NCBI RefSeq assembly: GCF_009909195.1 | Contig: NZ_JAAAMU010000018.1 | Span: forward strand, 62,001-126,000 | Origin: Paenibacillus sacheonensis | Lineage (GTDB): Bacteria > Bacillota > Bacilli > Paenibacillales > Paenibacillaceae | Direction of reading: 5' to 3' | DNA: 64,000 nt | Part shown: positions 1 through 8,466 of the stretch, one piece after another | Position numbering within the stretch: position 1 is the first letter of the stretch | Layout of the letters: every line of letters begins with the position of its first letter | Translations under genes and position numbers: made by a program | Notes under the pieces: model-generated | What the model saw: only the letters and a program-made list of their open reading frames with translations | Told to the model about the DNA's origin: nothing | The model's database searches: none

Positions 1-2575
1 CCCCCGGAAGCGCAAGCGTCCGTATGTCGCCGGGGCGCAGTACTGCAGGCTGCATGCGTTGCGGGTCCGCGGTCGGAACTGCTGCGAAGAGACCACCCTT
101 GCGGTCTGCGTGCGCGAACCGGTGCACGACGCCGCGGAAGCGGGCGGGGATGACCACGTCGACCGTTTCCGTCTGCCGCTCGCTCCCGTCGAACGCGATG
201 AAGCCGCATGCCAGCGTTTCGCGTATCGCTTCGCCCGTCTCGTTCACGGCCGTCACTTCGATCGTGCCGGCCTGCTCTCGCAGGATCAGCTTCGCGGGCG
301 AGAAAGCCCGGCGGACGCCGTAGTAGGACAGCTTGCGTTTCAAATAATAGTCGACGATCGTCCAGCCGACCTCGCCCCAGCAATCGTTGTACATCCAGAA
401 GAGCGCGCCGGAACAGAAGCTCTTGCTGCGAATCGCTTCCAGCGAATATTGGTACATCAAGCTTTGGCAAAGTCCCGCGTAATGCAGGTATTCGTCCAGG
501 CTGAGGTCGTCCTTGTCCGCGTAATGCTTCCGAATGCCTGCAACGACGGTATCCGCCTCGAACGTGTTCGTGTGCAGCCGCCACACCTTGCTCGACGTAT
601 CAATCGCCGCCCCGTCGAAATACGTCTCGATCGACGATCGCCGGCAGGGTCCGATGTAACCGTACTCCGACACGAACTTCGCCTGAACCTCGTCATAGAT
701 TTCCGGGGTAATCCGCCTCGCCATCTCCGGATTCATCGTGCCGTCATGCCAATGATGCCGATCGCCCATCGCATTGCCGTTCGGATGGATGCCTCCGTAA
801 GGCGAGCTGTTCCAATACGGAATATGCGGGCTGTTGCGGCGGATCCATTCCGGCGCGATCTCGTTGTACACGACAGCGCCGCCGTAGAAGGCCGGATGCC
901 GCGTATTGTTCCACCATTCGTCGAAGCCCCAATGATTCTCGTTGTTGCCGCACCAGAGCGCCATGGCCGGATGGTTGCGCAGCCGCCGCGTCTGGTAGTC
1001 GATTTCCCGGGACACTTCTTCCTTGAACCAGTCCAGATGGTCGGGATATTTGCCGCAGGAGAACATGAAATCATGCCAGATCAGGATGCCGCGCGCATCG
1101 CAAGCCTCGTAGAAAATATCCCGTTCGTAAATCCCCCCGCCCCAAATCCGCAGCATGTTGAAATTCGCTTCCGCTGCTTCGTCGACCAGTGCCGTATATT
1201 TCTCGTCGCTGACGCGCGCGATAATGGCGTCCGCGGGAATCCAGTTACCGCCCTTGCAGAAGACGGGGACGCCGTTCACCTCCAGCGTAAACTGGCGCTC
1301 CGGCTCGTCTCCCGTCGCCGCGACGGAATCCGTATTGATGCGCACCGTGCGGATGCCGACCTGGAACGGCGGATACGCAACGATCTCGTCGCCGCAGCTT
1401 ATGGATGCTTCGACCGTATACAGCGGCTGGGCGCCCATTCCGTTCGGCCACCACAGCTCCGCGTCCGGCACGTCGGCCTCGTACGCGAGATAGTTGAGCC
1501 CCGAACGGAGGCAGATCGGCTCGCGGATGACCGCCGCCTCGCCGCTGCCGTCCGGACGAAGCAGCCGAAGCGACAGCTCGGCTTCCCGCGTCTGGAACGG
1601 GTGCAGCTGCTCCGCTTCCACCTCGAAGGCGATGCGAGCCGTATTCGCTTGCGCAGCGGCAGGACCGCTGCCCGCGCTTCCGCTCCCTGCGCCATGCGCC
1701 GATACTGGCGCGCCACCCGCGCTTCCGCTCCCTGCGCCATGCGCCGAGACTGGCGCATCACCCGTGCTTCCGCTCCCTGCGCCATGCGCCGAGACTGGCG
1801 CGCCACCGGCGCTTCCGCTCCCTGCGCCATGCGCCGAGTCAGGCGCGCCACCGGCGCTTCCGGCCCCCGGGCTATGCGCCGAGTCGGATGTGCCGTCCGC
1901 CTGCGACGGCACGCGGACCGTCACCGCGCTGACGGCGCGGATGGCCACGGCGCGTTCCGCCTCCAGCCACACGCCGCCGACAATGCCGGTCGTGGCGATG
2001 CGCGGCCCCCAGTCCCAGCCGTAGACGAACTGCGCCTTGCGCACGTTGGCGCGGCGCTGGTCGCCGCGATAGCCGACGGCGTCGTTTTTCATTTCGGCCA
2101 GCGTGCCGTCCGTCATGGCGATATCGCTTTCCGAGACATGCTCCAGGCCGGAGGTTACCCGGACGAGCAGCTCGTTATTCCCTTCGGTCAGCATGGCGCG
2201 CACGTCGCGGCGGAACGGGTAGAAGGCGCTGCGATGATGGCCCAGATGGATGCCGTTCAGCCAAATATCCGCTTCGGCGTCCAACGCCTCCATATGCAGC
2301 ATGAGACGGTCGCTCGCAAGCAAATCCTCCGTGACCAAGAAGCCTTTGGCAAACCACCATGACCGCTTCTCCGTCCATTCGGCCGCGAAGCAGTAGTCGG
2401 CGAGTACCGGATCCTGGATCCGCCCTTGCTCGATGAGCGGCATATGAATATCGCACGGAAGCGCGGCCACGGGCAGCCAGCCGTCCGTCTTGCGCTGAAC
2501 CCGGTACGCTTCCTCCGGTCCGCAGGACAGATCCTCATCCGTTAAACGCCAGTCTTCGTTCAGTTGCAACCGCAT
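1..2575 (-). CDS. Beta-mannosidase, GH2 family (partial, 3' end outside window)
   Basis: Exo-acting cytoplasmic enzyme expected to release mannose from beta-mannosides. Start ATG at 2575 (MRLQLNEDWRLTDED), preceded by an AAAAGAGGG-type ribosome binding site. The 858 visible codons show an N-terminal jelly-roll (roughly residues 1-215, with the YGWDWGPR signature near 190), an Ig-like domain, then the TIM barrel with the acid/base Glu in WCGNNENHWG and the nucleophile Glu in FVSEYG, both typical of GH2 beta-mannosidases. A 15-residue tandem repeat (Gly/Ala/Ser/Pro-rich) is inserted in frame in the first loop of the Ig-like domain, around residues 229-300. The gene is divergent from an AraC regulator. 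The C-terminus is missing only because the window ends. Confidence 0.93.
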   Translation of the reverse strand, partial: MRLQLNEDWRLTDEDLSCGPEEAYRVQRKTDGWLPVAALPCDIHMPLIEQGRIQDPVLADYCFAAEWTEKRSWWFAKGFLVTEDLLASDRLMLHMEALDAEADIWLNGIHLGHHRSAFYPFRRDVRAMLTEGNNELLVRVTSGLEHVSESDIAMTDGTLAEMKNDAVGYRGDQRRANVRKAQFVYGWDWGPRIATTGIVGGVWLEAERAVAIRAVSAVTVRVPSQADGTSDSAHSPGAGSAGGAPDSAHGAGSGSAGGAPVSAHGAGSGSTGDAPVSAHGAGSGSAGGAPVSAHGAGSGSAGSGPAAAQANTARIAFEVEAEQLHPFQTREAELSLRLLRPDGSGEAAVIREPICLRSGLNYLAYEADVPDAELWWPNGMGAQPLYTVEASISCGDEIVAYPPFQVGIRTVRINTDSVAATGDEPERQFTLEVNGVPVFCKGGNWIPADAIIARVSDEKYTALVDEAAEANFNMLRIWGGGIYERDIFYEACDARGILIWHDFMFSCGKYPDHLDWFKEEVSREIDYQTRRLRNHPAMALWCGNNENHWGFDEWWNNTRHPAFYGGAVVYNEIAPEWIRRNSPHIPYWNSSPYGGIHPNGNAMGDRHHWHDGTMNPEMARRITPEIYDEVQAKFVSEYGYIGPCRRSSIETYFDGAAIDTSSKVWRLHTNTFEADTVVAGIRKHYADKDDLSLDEYLHYAGLCQSLMYQYSLEAIRSKSFCSGALFWMYNDCWGEVGWTIVDYYLKRKLSYYGVRRAFSPAKLILREQAGTIEVTAVNETGEAIRETLACGFIAFDGSERQTETVDVVIPARFRGVVHRFAHADRKGGLFAAVPTADPQRMQPAVLRPGDIRTLALPG
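1676..1890 (-). repeat. 45-bp in-frame tandem repeat inside the beta-mannosidase gene
   Basis: Copies start at 1676, 1721, 1766, 1811 and 1856, exactly 45 bp apart. The first four are nearly identical and the last is degenerate. On the coding strand each unit encodes GSAGGAPVSAHGAGS with small changes (D/V, T/A). Because 45 is a multiple of three the reading frame survives. The unit sits between the first two strands of the Ig-like domain, where a flexible loop can be tolerated. Confidence 0.9.
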
Positions 2576-2621
2576 GTGCAGCCCTCTTTTCTCAAAATTA
2601 CGTTATGCTGACAGCGTAGCA

Positions 2622-2636
2622 TTGTAAGCGGTTCAG
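2622..2636. promoter_or_regulatory. Candidate cre (CcpA) site upstream of beta-mannosidase
   Basis: TTGTAAGCGGTTCAG fits the catabolite-responsive element pattern WTGNAANCGNWNNCW except for the penultimate C. It lies about 50 bp upstream of the beta-mannosidase start, in the divergent promoter region shared with the AraC gene. This is inferred from pattern only. Confidence 0.4.
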
Positions 2637-2674
2637 TTCTTCATTTCTACTGACGATTCATTGCGCTGTGCTGA

Positions 2675-2680
2675 TATAAT
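2675..2680 (+). promoter_or_regulatory. Candidate -10 element for the AraC gene
   Basis: TATAAT at 2675-2680 lies 28 bp before the ATG at 2703. A weak -35 (CTGACG, 2650-2655) is present but the spacer is 19 bp, so only the -10 is convincing. Confidence 0.4.
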
Positions 2681-2702
2681 GGGGGTAAAGGAGCGTGCCG
2701 CA

Positions 2703-3575
2703 ATGCTGCATTTGAAGGCCGACGAGCTGATCGATCCCGAGCTGGAAACGATGTTCTACTATCACCGCAAGCTCAACTACTGGACGATCGTGCATGACCA
2801 TGATTTTTACGAATGTTTCCTGATTACGGACGGCCGGGTGCATCATATCGTGAACGGCGTCAGGCAGCTGCTGACGGAAGGCACGCTGCTGTTCATTCGC
2901 CCGCATGATACGCACAGCTACGAGCGAGTGGGGGAGGAAGAGGCGGAGCTGCTGAATATTAATTTTCGCTCCTCGATGATGGAGCAGGCGTTGGCGTACC
3001 TGGGCGAAGGCTTCTCGGCGGAACGGTTGACCGATGCGGAACTGCCTCCCCAATGCACGCTGTCGAGGGAGGACGCGGCTTGGCTGATTCGGCAGTACGA
3101 GCGCATTCAGACAGGAGCGGCCGAGGGGAACAGGCAGGTTCGGAGCGCAGCGCGGGGGATGCTGATCGAGCTGCTGGACCGTTTCTTCGGACCTCCCGGG
3201 GCAAGCAGCCGACCGGATGCGCCAGCGTGGCTGAACCAGCTGCTGGAGCGTATGAAGGACAAGTCCATGCTGGCGGAAGGGGTGGAGGCGTTCTACCGTC
3301 TGACGTCGTATTCCCCGGAGCATGCGTGCCGGGTGATGAAGAAGCATTACGGCGTCTCGCCGACCGATTGGATCAACGACCAGCGGCTGGCTTATGCGGC
3401 GCTGCTGCTGACGCAAGGCGAAGCGTCCATACTGGCGATCTCCCTGGAATGCGGTTACGGCAGCCTCAGCTATTTCTACAAAACGTTCGCGGACCGCTTC
3501 AAACAGACGCCGGCCCACTATCGCCGAACGCATCGCAAGACGGCTATTCCCGTACATGGACCTGCCTGGCAGTGA
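2703..3575 (+). CDS. AraC family transcriptional regulator
   Basis: 290 aa, likely activator of the divergent beta-mannosidase gene. The start is taken as ATG 2703 (MLHLKADELIDPE) because AAAGGAG lies about 10 nt upstream. An in-frame TTG at 2661 is earlier but has no ribosome binding site. The N-terminal half (about 1-150) looks like the cupin ligand-binding domain of AraC proteins, with HDHDFYECFLITDGRVHHIVNG near residues 30-50. The C-terminal 100 residues carry the two helix-turn-helix motifs (VEAFYRLTSYSPEHACRVMK and ISLECGYGSLSYFYKTFADR). The effector is probably a manno-oligosaccharide, by inference from the neighbour only. Confidence 0.9.
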   Translation: MLHLKADELIDPELETMFYYHRKLNYWTIVHDHDFYECFLITDGRVHHIVNGVRQLLTEGTLLFIRPHDTHSYERVGEEEAELLNINFRSSMMEQALAYLGEGFSAERLTDAELPPQCTLSREDAAWLIRQYERIQTGAAEGNRQVRSAARGMLIELLDRFFGPPGASSRPDAPAWLNQLLERMKDKSMLAEGVEAFYRLTSYSPEHACRVMKKHYGVSPTDWINDQRLAYAALLLTQGEASILAISLECGYGSLSYFYKTFADRFKQTPAHYRRTHRKTAIPVHGPAWQ

Positions 3576-3704
3576 CGGAAGGAAGGATGGCCAATCAAGC
3601 TTCGTGCGACCCCGTTCGCGGCCATTCGAAGACATCCCGCTTGCAGGCATGCATTAATCCGACTTATAATCATCAGACTGCGATTCATTGGGAGGCGACA
3701 AACG

Positions 3705-4235
3705 ATGATTTATTTGGAGACGGAGAGACTCCGGTTCCGCGATTGGGAGGCGGAGGATCTCGAGCCGTTTCGGCAGATGAATGCGGACGAGACCGTCATG
3801 CGGTATTTTCCCAACAGGCGGACCGCCGAGGAGACGGACGCGTTCCACCGGTCGATTCAGGTCGAGCATAAGGCCTGCGGCTTCGGACTCTATGCCGTGG
3901 AAGCGAAGGCGACGGGCGAATTTATCGGGTTCATCGGCTTCCATCGGGCGGTGTTCGAATCGGATTTCACGCCATGCATCGAGATCGGCTGGCGGCTGCG
4001 GCAGGAGGCTTGGGGGCAGGGATTCGCGACGGAGGGAGCGGCAGCCTGCCTGCGTTACGGCTTCGAGACGCTTGGCCTGACGGAGGTGTACAGCTTCACG
4101 GCCGAGGCGAACACCCCCTCGCGCAGCGTCATGATCAAAATCGGCATGCAGTACGTGAAGTCGTTCGATCACCCGAAAGTCGAACCGGGCCATCCGCTTC
4201 GGCGGCATGTGCTTTATCGCATCGCGAGACCGTAA
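3705..4235 (+). CDS. GNAT family N-acetyltransferase (RimJ/RimL type)
   Basis: 176 aa. MIYLETERLRFRDWEAEDLEPFRQ is the usual opening of RimJ/RimL-like acetyltransferases. The acetyl-CoA loop is visible as RQEAWGQGFATEGAAACLRY near residues 100-120, followed by a typical ANTPSRSVMIKIGM segment. GGGAGG lies about 9 nt before the ATG. It converges with the next gene: the two stop codons are only 3 bp apart, with no terminator between them. The substrate cannot be read from sequence. Confidence 0.88.
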   Translation: MIYLETERLRFRDWEAEDLEPFRQMNADETVMRYFPNRRTAEETDAFHRSIQVEHKACGFGLYAVEAKATGEFIGFIGFHRAVFESDFTPCIEIGWRLRQEAWGQGFATEGAAACLRYGFETLGLTEVYSFTAEANTPSRSVMIKIGMQYVKSFDHPKVEPGHPLRRHVLYRIARP

Positions 4236-4238
4236 CCT

Positions 4239-4829
4239 TCACCCAAACTCGCGAAACACCGTCCGCCGCAGCTCCGGCCATTCCTTCTTGATGATGCTGA
4301 AATACACGTCGTCCCTGCACTCGCCTTCCGCATTCTCGTAATTGCAGCGGAACAAGCCTTCCTGCTTGGCTCCGAGCTTCAGCACGGCACGCCGAGACCG
4401 CAGGTTCTCGGCATCGACGCTGAATTGCACGCGGTTGAAGCCCAGCGTCCCGAACGCATAGCGCAGCAGCTCGTACTTGACGGCGCGGTTCAGGCCGGTG
4501 CCGCGGTAAGCTTCTCCGTACCACGTCCAGCCGATTTCCAACCGTTTGGCCCCGAACTGGATATGCCCGAATCGCGTCGAGCCCGCGACTTCGCCGGTCT
4601 GCCGGTCAACGACGATAAACGGGTAATGCGTGCCTGCATCCCGGCTGGCCAACGCCTCTGCGATGTAGGCCTGCAAGTCGTCCTCGCCGCGAACGATAAT
4701 TCCGGCGAAGGCATGCAGCTCCGGGTCGGTAATAATCCGGCGAAGCCCCTCCGCGTAGTCGCTGCTGAATGGCACCAGCTTTACGCGTTCGTTCTCCAGC
4801 ACGATCTCGCCTGCATACCAATCCTTCAT
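4239..4829 (-). CDS. GNAT family N-acetyltransferase (RimJ/RimL type)
   Basis: 196 aa from ATG 4829 (MKDWYAGEIVLENERVKL). An ATG two codons earlier (4835) is only 1 nt from the AAAGGGG ribosome binding site, while 4829 has the normal 7-nt spacing, so 4829 is preferred. The acetyl-CoA region is WYGEAYRGTGLNRAVKYELL, followed by NLRSRRAVLKLGAKQEG. It is unlike the convergent GNAT in detail, so the pair is not a recent duplication. The substrate is unknown. Confidence 0.88.
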   Translation of the reverse strand: MKDWYAGEIVLENERVKLVPFSSDYAEGLRRIITDPELHAFAGIIVRGEDDLQAYIAEALASRDAGTHYPFIVVDRQTGEVAGSTRFGHIQFGAKRLEIGWTWYGEAYRGTGLNRAVKYELLRYAFGTLGFNRVQFSVDAENLRSRRAVLKLGAKQEGLFRCNYENAEGECRDDVYFSIIKKEWPELRRTVFREFG

Positions 4830-4962
4830 GCCCATTCCCCTTTCCGATCCAATCTTGGCAAACTTACGTACGGAACCTGTCGCTCATTCGCGAGCTTGCT
4901 TAAACATACAACAAATCCCCCGTTCCGAAGAATGGAGGATTTGACGAGTCATTGGCACTATT

Positions 4963-5017
4963 TGCGTAATGACGACTATTTGCGTAATGACGACTATTTG
5001 CGTAAAGGAAGACTATT
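4963..5017. repeat. 18-bp tandem repeat overlapping the end of the stalk-domain gene
   Basis: The 18-bp unit TGCGTAATGACGACTATT occurs at 4963-4980 and 4981-4998. A diverged third copy (TGCGTAAAGGAAGACTATT) at 4999-5017 includes the TAG stop of the minus-strand gene at 5013-5015. The last codons and stop of the gene are therefore part of the repeat. Confidence 0.8.
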
Positions 5018-6188
5018 GCGCGGAAGAAGGTTTGTCCGCCGGGACCGGCAGCGTATAGGTTAACGGCTTATCGTTCGTGGCCAGCGGGCTGTTGTCCTCA
5101 AAATACAGCACGTCGCCGGCGCGCTTCACGAAGTGCAGCCTGTCGCCATAATAAGGCGTGTCGTTCGTCGTGGCGTACTTGGCGCCTTCCGCATCCAGCA
5201 GCTTCTCGTACAGCTTGACGGTTCCGCCCGAGCGACGGTCGACGAGCGTAAGCAGCCCGGAGCTGTTCGGACGAATGAGGAGGAAATCATCGTCGATGCC
5301 TTCGACGAAATAGTCGTCTTCCTCGCCGCCCAGCTTGACGAGATCGATCGTTTGCTCCACGTTGCCGGTACCGTCTTCGATGATCCGCAGCGTTCGGCCG
5401 TCCGTGAGCAGCAAGTGATTGCCATAGGACTTGACGTTTTCTTCGTATCGCAGCCAATAGCCGACACTTGCCTTCCGAATGACGGCGCCGTTCTTAAGGA
5501 CGAGCGTGAACACATGATTATTGATATGCGGTTCGCCATAGTTATCGAGGATGGTCAGGTAGAGCAGGCCGCCCTTGGTAGGCTGGAATTTCATGGTTAC
5601 GCCGTCGAACAGCTGCGAGCCGAGATCGGCAAGCTTCACCGGATCGCCGTTCTTGCCGCCGCTCGCGAACAGTTCGCCCGTGCCCTTGACGATGCTGTAC
5701 GTGCGGCCGTTATACGTCTGGCTGACGCCCGCATAGGTATGCAGGTTCTTGGCGCTGAAGACATGGTTCTTCGCGTCCCAGGCAATCGAGTTTCCTTCAA
5801 GCGTCATGACCACATAGCGGGCGCTGACGTACAGCTTTCCTTGACTCATGAAAGGGGCGGGCACTCCTCTTACGGGGGCGCCGTCCAAGACGGCGGAGGT
5901 GCTTCCGATCCGCACGGCCGTGCTTCGGCCATAACCGGTAAAATCGGCGCGTTGATGCGCATTGTCCCACTGCATCCGCATGCCTGCCATTTCGAAGGCG
6001 TCGGCCGGGAGGTAGACCGTTCCGTTCTTGTTCATGGCGCTCACTGTCGAGACGCCTCCGCTATCCCAGGACAGCCGGGCATAGGCGGGCGTACTAGCGT
6101 GGGCCGCGGCAGGAGCTGCAATAACCGGAGCCGCGAGCGAGGCGGCAAGAACCGCCGCTGTCAGCCATTTGTTCCTCAATGAAACCAT
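5013..6188 (-). CDS. Secreted stalk-domain (copper amine oxidase N-domain-like) protein
   Basis: 391 aa. A clear Sec signal peptide (basic MVSLRNK, hydrophobic TAAVLAASLAAPVIAA, cleavage near AHA-ST around residue 32) shows export. Residues about 40-150 resemble the stalk domain of copper amine oxidase N-terminal type, common in Paenibacillaceae surface proteins: NGTVYLPADAFEMAGMRMQWD and GKLYVSARYVVMTLEGNSIAWD. The remaining roughly 230 residues form short repeated beta-rich units (LLLTDGRTLRIIEDG, DDFLLIRPNSSGLLTLVDR), perhaps a beta-propeller. No catalytic motif was recognised. Role in the cell envelope is inferred. Confidence 0.82.
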   Translation of the reverse strand: MVSLRNKWLTAAVLAASLAAPVIAAPAAAHASTPAYARLSWDSGGVSTVSAMNKNGTVYLPADAFEMAGMRMQWDNAHQRADFTGYGRSTAVRIGSTSAVLDGAPVRGVPAPFMSQGKLYVSARYVVMTLEGNSIAWDAKNHVFSAKNLHTYAGVSQTYNGRTYSIVKGTGELFASGGKNGDPVKLADLGSQLFDGVTMKFQPTKGGLLYLTILDNYGEPHINNHVFTLVLKNGAVIRKASVGYWLRYEENVKSYGNHLLLTDGRTLRIIEDGTGNVEQTIDLVKLGGEEDDYFVEGIDDDFLLIRPNSSGLLTLVDRRSGGTVKLYEKLLDAEGAKYATTNDTPYYGDRLHFVKRAGDVLYFEDNSPLATNDKPLTYTLPVPADKPSSAQ

Positions 6189-6595
6189 CGCCTTTCCTGC
6201 GCTTAATAGCCACTATTTCTCTAGTCGTAGACGACGCGGTTCGACAGAAAGTTGCGTACCCGCGAAGGAGGCGGCGTTGACACGGCCAGCCTTAAGTCAG
6301 GGCTGATCCGCTGCTTGAAACGCAGCGCAATCGGCGCCTCGGTTCCAACGTCTCGCGGGCTCGAAAGCCGCATCGCCTCTTCAAATTGGACGCATCCAGC
6401 GTCGAATAGTTGCACGCGCCGCGCGTAGGAGCCGCGGAGACGCACCCTAAGCTGTTCACTCAACTATACAAAAGTAAGTAACTTGTTGTATGATGAGCGT
6501 ATACTTGAAGTTCACGCTTGCGGCACTCTAGAATGCATAGCTTTTATTAATAATCGTAAATAGAACTGAACCATACAGGGGAGTTGGAACGAACA
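6189..6595. other. 407-bp gene-free stretch before the dioxygenase
   Basis: No credible gene. An 80-codon minus-strand frame (6221-6463) starts at a TTG with no ribosome binding site and matches nothing recognised. The right third is AT-rich and holds the operator-like box at 6466-6491. I see no structured RNA. Confidence 0.6.
6466..6491. promoter_or_regulatory. Operator-like inverted repeat upstream of the dioxygenase
   Basis: ATACAA (6466-6471) and TTGTAT (6486-6491) flank AAGTAAGTAACTT. From memory the layout resembles boxes bound by HxlR/DUF24 redox- or quinone-sensing repressors such as YodB, whose targets include ring-cleaving dioxygenases. No HxlR gene lies in the window, so the regulator is unknown. 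Confidence 0.45.
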
Positions 6596-7363
6596 ATGCT
6601 GCCATCGTTGTTTATATGCCACGGTTCGCCGATGATGGCCGTGGAAGAGTCGGATTATACCGAATTTCTGAAGGAGACCGGGGCAAGATTCCGGCCCAAA
6701 GCGATCGTGATTTTCAGCGCCCATTGGGAGGCGGGGGCAGTGACCGTGTCGTTCGCGGAGGGGCCCCTGCCGACGATCTACGATTTCGGCGGGTTCCCGG
6801 ACGAGCTGTACCGCATGACGTATCCGGCGCCGGGATCGCCCGAAATTGCAGCCAAGGTGGAGGAGAAGTTCCTCGCGCACGGGATCGACACGCACCGGGA
6901 CCCCGAGCGCGGCTTGGATCACGGTTCATGGGTATTTCTCCGCCACATGTATCCGAACGCCGACATCCCGGTCGTGACGATTTCCGTCAATCCGTTCCTG
7001 CCGGCAGCGCAGCAGATCGTCATCGGCGAAGCGCTGCGAGGCTTGGGAGCGGAAGGCATTCTCGTCATCGGCAGCGGCACGACGGTGCATAATTTCAACG
7101 AGATCAAATGGAAGCAGGAGCATGCCGAGCCTTGGGCGGACGAATTCGACCAGTGGATCGCGGACAAGGTCGTACACCGCGATACCGAGGCGCTCGCGAA
7201 TTACGAACGGCTCGCGCCGCATGCGAGACGCGCCGTGCCGCGGGCGGAGCATTTCGTCCCGCTGCTGCTTGCTTACGGCAGTTCTTCGGGAGAGGTCAAG
7301 CCGCGCGCGTTGTTCGAAGGGTTCCAAATGGGTACGTTCAGTCTGCTGTGCATGGAAATGTAA
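6596..7363 (+). CDS. DODA-type class III extradiol ring-cleavage dioxygenase
   Basis: 255 aa, LigB superfamily. Start ATG 6596 (MLPSLFICHGSPMMAVE) with AGGGGAG about 12 nt upstream; the in-frame TTG at 6584 is too close to that site. Metal-ligand histidines are in the expected places: FICHGSP (residue 9), FSAHWEA (about 45) and GSGTTVHNF (about 165). The family opens catechol-type rings (4,5-DOPA or related) using a metal and O2. In Firmicutes such genes are often quinone- or thiol-stress induced, which would fit the upstream box. The true substrate is unknown. Confidence 0.9.
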   Translation: MLPSLFICHGSPMMAVEESDYTEFLKETGARFRPKAIVIFSAHWEAGAVTVSFAEGPLPTIYDFGGFPDELYRMTYPAPGSPEIAAKVEEKFLAHGIDTHRDPERGLDHGSWVFLRHMYPNADIPVVTISVNPFLPAAQQIVIGEALRGLGAEGILVIGSGTTVHNFNEIKWKQEHAEPWADEFDQWIADKVVHRDTEALANYERLAPHARRAVPRAEHFVPLLLAYGSSSGEVKPRALFEGFQMGTFSLLCMEM

Positions 7364-7397
7364 CGCGGGCCATCCGCAGTTACTAGGCGTTGGTCTT

Positions 7398-7432
7398 AGC
7401 CGGTTTTCTCCATTGTCATGGAGGAGCCGGCT
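7398..7432 (+). terminator. Candidate terminator after the dioxygenase
   Basis: AGCCGG and CTCC pair with GGAG and CCGGCT around the loop ATTGTCAT. The following T-run is weak (ATTTG), so termination is uncertain. Confidence 0.45.
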
Positions 7433-7618
7433 ATTTGCGCGGAGACGAGAGCGATGGACAACGTATGCCTGCGCCGCTGTCCATCCTTTCCCTGCGTAAT
7501 TGCTCATTCTTCCGCTGCTCGGGTCGGCCAGTTATGCAGGAAAAAGATCGCGCTTCGCGAATGCTTTAACCAATCAATATCGACATAGGCCGACAATCGG
7601 CACTGGGAGGATTCGCTT

Positions 7619-8293
7619 ATGGCAGCGGCAATCGAATCATCGTATCTGAATCACATTACGGCAGCGCTCCAGCAGCATTGGCCGAGCAACCGGGCCGTGA
7701 ACATCGTATGCCACGGGCACAGCGTGCCTTCGGGTTATTTTGCGACGCCGGTCGTGGATGCCATGAACGCGTATCCGCACCTGCTGCGGGCGAAGTTGGC
7801 GGAACGGTTTCCTTTTGCTGTCATGAACGTGATCGTCACCGCGATCGGCGGGGAGCAATCGGAGCAGGGAGCGGAACGCTTCGGCAGCGAGGTGCTGACG
7901 CACAGGCCCGACGTGCTGACGATCGATTACGCGCTGAACGATCGGGGACTCGGTCTCGAACGGGCCGGCGCGGCATGGCGCTCCATGATCGAGGCGGCGC
8001 TCGCGCAGGGAACGAAAGTGATCCTGATGACGCCGACCTGGGAGAGCAGCTACGCCGATCCGCAATCCGACGCCTGGCGGCAGTTGTGCGCGCACCGGGA
8101 TCAGGTCGTCGCGCTGGCCGAGGAATACGGCGTCGGGCTAATGGACAGCTTCGGGCTGTTCGAAGACTACGCCGCGCGAGGCGGACAAGGCTCCGACCTG
8201 CTCTCTTGGGTGAATCACCCGAACCGCAAAGGGCACGAGCTGGTTGCGGAGGGCTTGCTGAGATGGTTCAATTACTTGAATTGGCGGCCATGA
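7619..8293 (+). CDS. SGNH/GDSL-type hydrolase
   Basis: 224 aa with GGGAGG about 9 nt before ATG. Block I is present as VCHGHSVPSGYF, where GHS replaces the usual GDS around the nucleophile Ser. The block V Asp-His dyad is seen in VNHPNRKGHELVAEGL (Asn-His instead of Asp-x-x-His, with the general-base His retained). There is no signal peptide, so the enzyme is cytoplasmic. Such enzymes remove acyl groups from sugars or act as esterases. It lies directly before a PhyH dioxygenase and an AraC regulator, perhaps as one carbohydrate-related unit. Confidence 0.82.
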   Translation: MAAAIESSYLNHITAALQQHWPSNRAVNIVCHGHSVPSGYFATPVVDAMNAYPHLLRAKLAERFPFAVMNVIVTAIGGEQSEQGAERFGSEVLTHRPDVLTIDYALNDRGLGLERAGAAWRSMIEAALAQGTKVILMTPTWESSYADPQSDAWRQLCAHRDQVVALAEEYGVGLMDSFGLFEDYAARGGQGSDLLSWVNHPNRKGHELVAEGLLRWFNYLNWRP

Positions 8294-8466
8294 TGCGGAT
8301 TCGAGAAAAAGGTGGAAAAAGTACAACGAACTTACGGAGATAAGCCATTGAGCGGATTCCGTGCATCGGGGAAAATGAAAGCGTGCAGCATTACCGGAAC
8401 CGTCCCATGTTTCCGCAGCTTCGCCGCTCGCGGTTCGGCATGGCAGGCGCTATCCATGGAGGAGAG

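Noticed and set aside
59-2362. 767-codon open frame on the plus strand
   Set aside because: It lies opposite the beta-mannosidase gene, has Arg/Ala/Asp-rich composition with no domain, and arises from high GC at third positions of the real gene. The real gene was recognised by its catalytic motifs on the minus strand.
6221-6463. 80-codon minus-strand gene before the dioxygenase
   Set aside because: TTG start without a ribosome binding site, overlap with the operator-like box, and no recognisable family.
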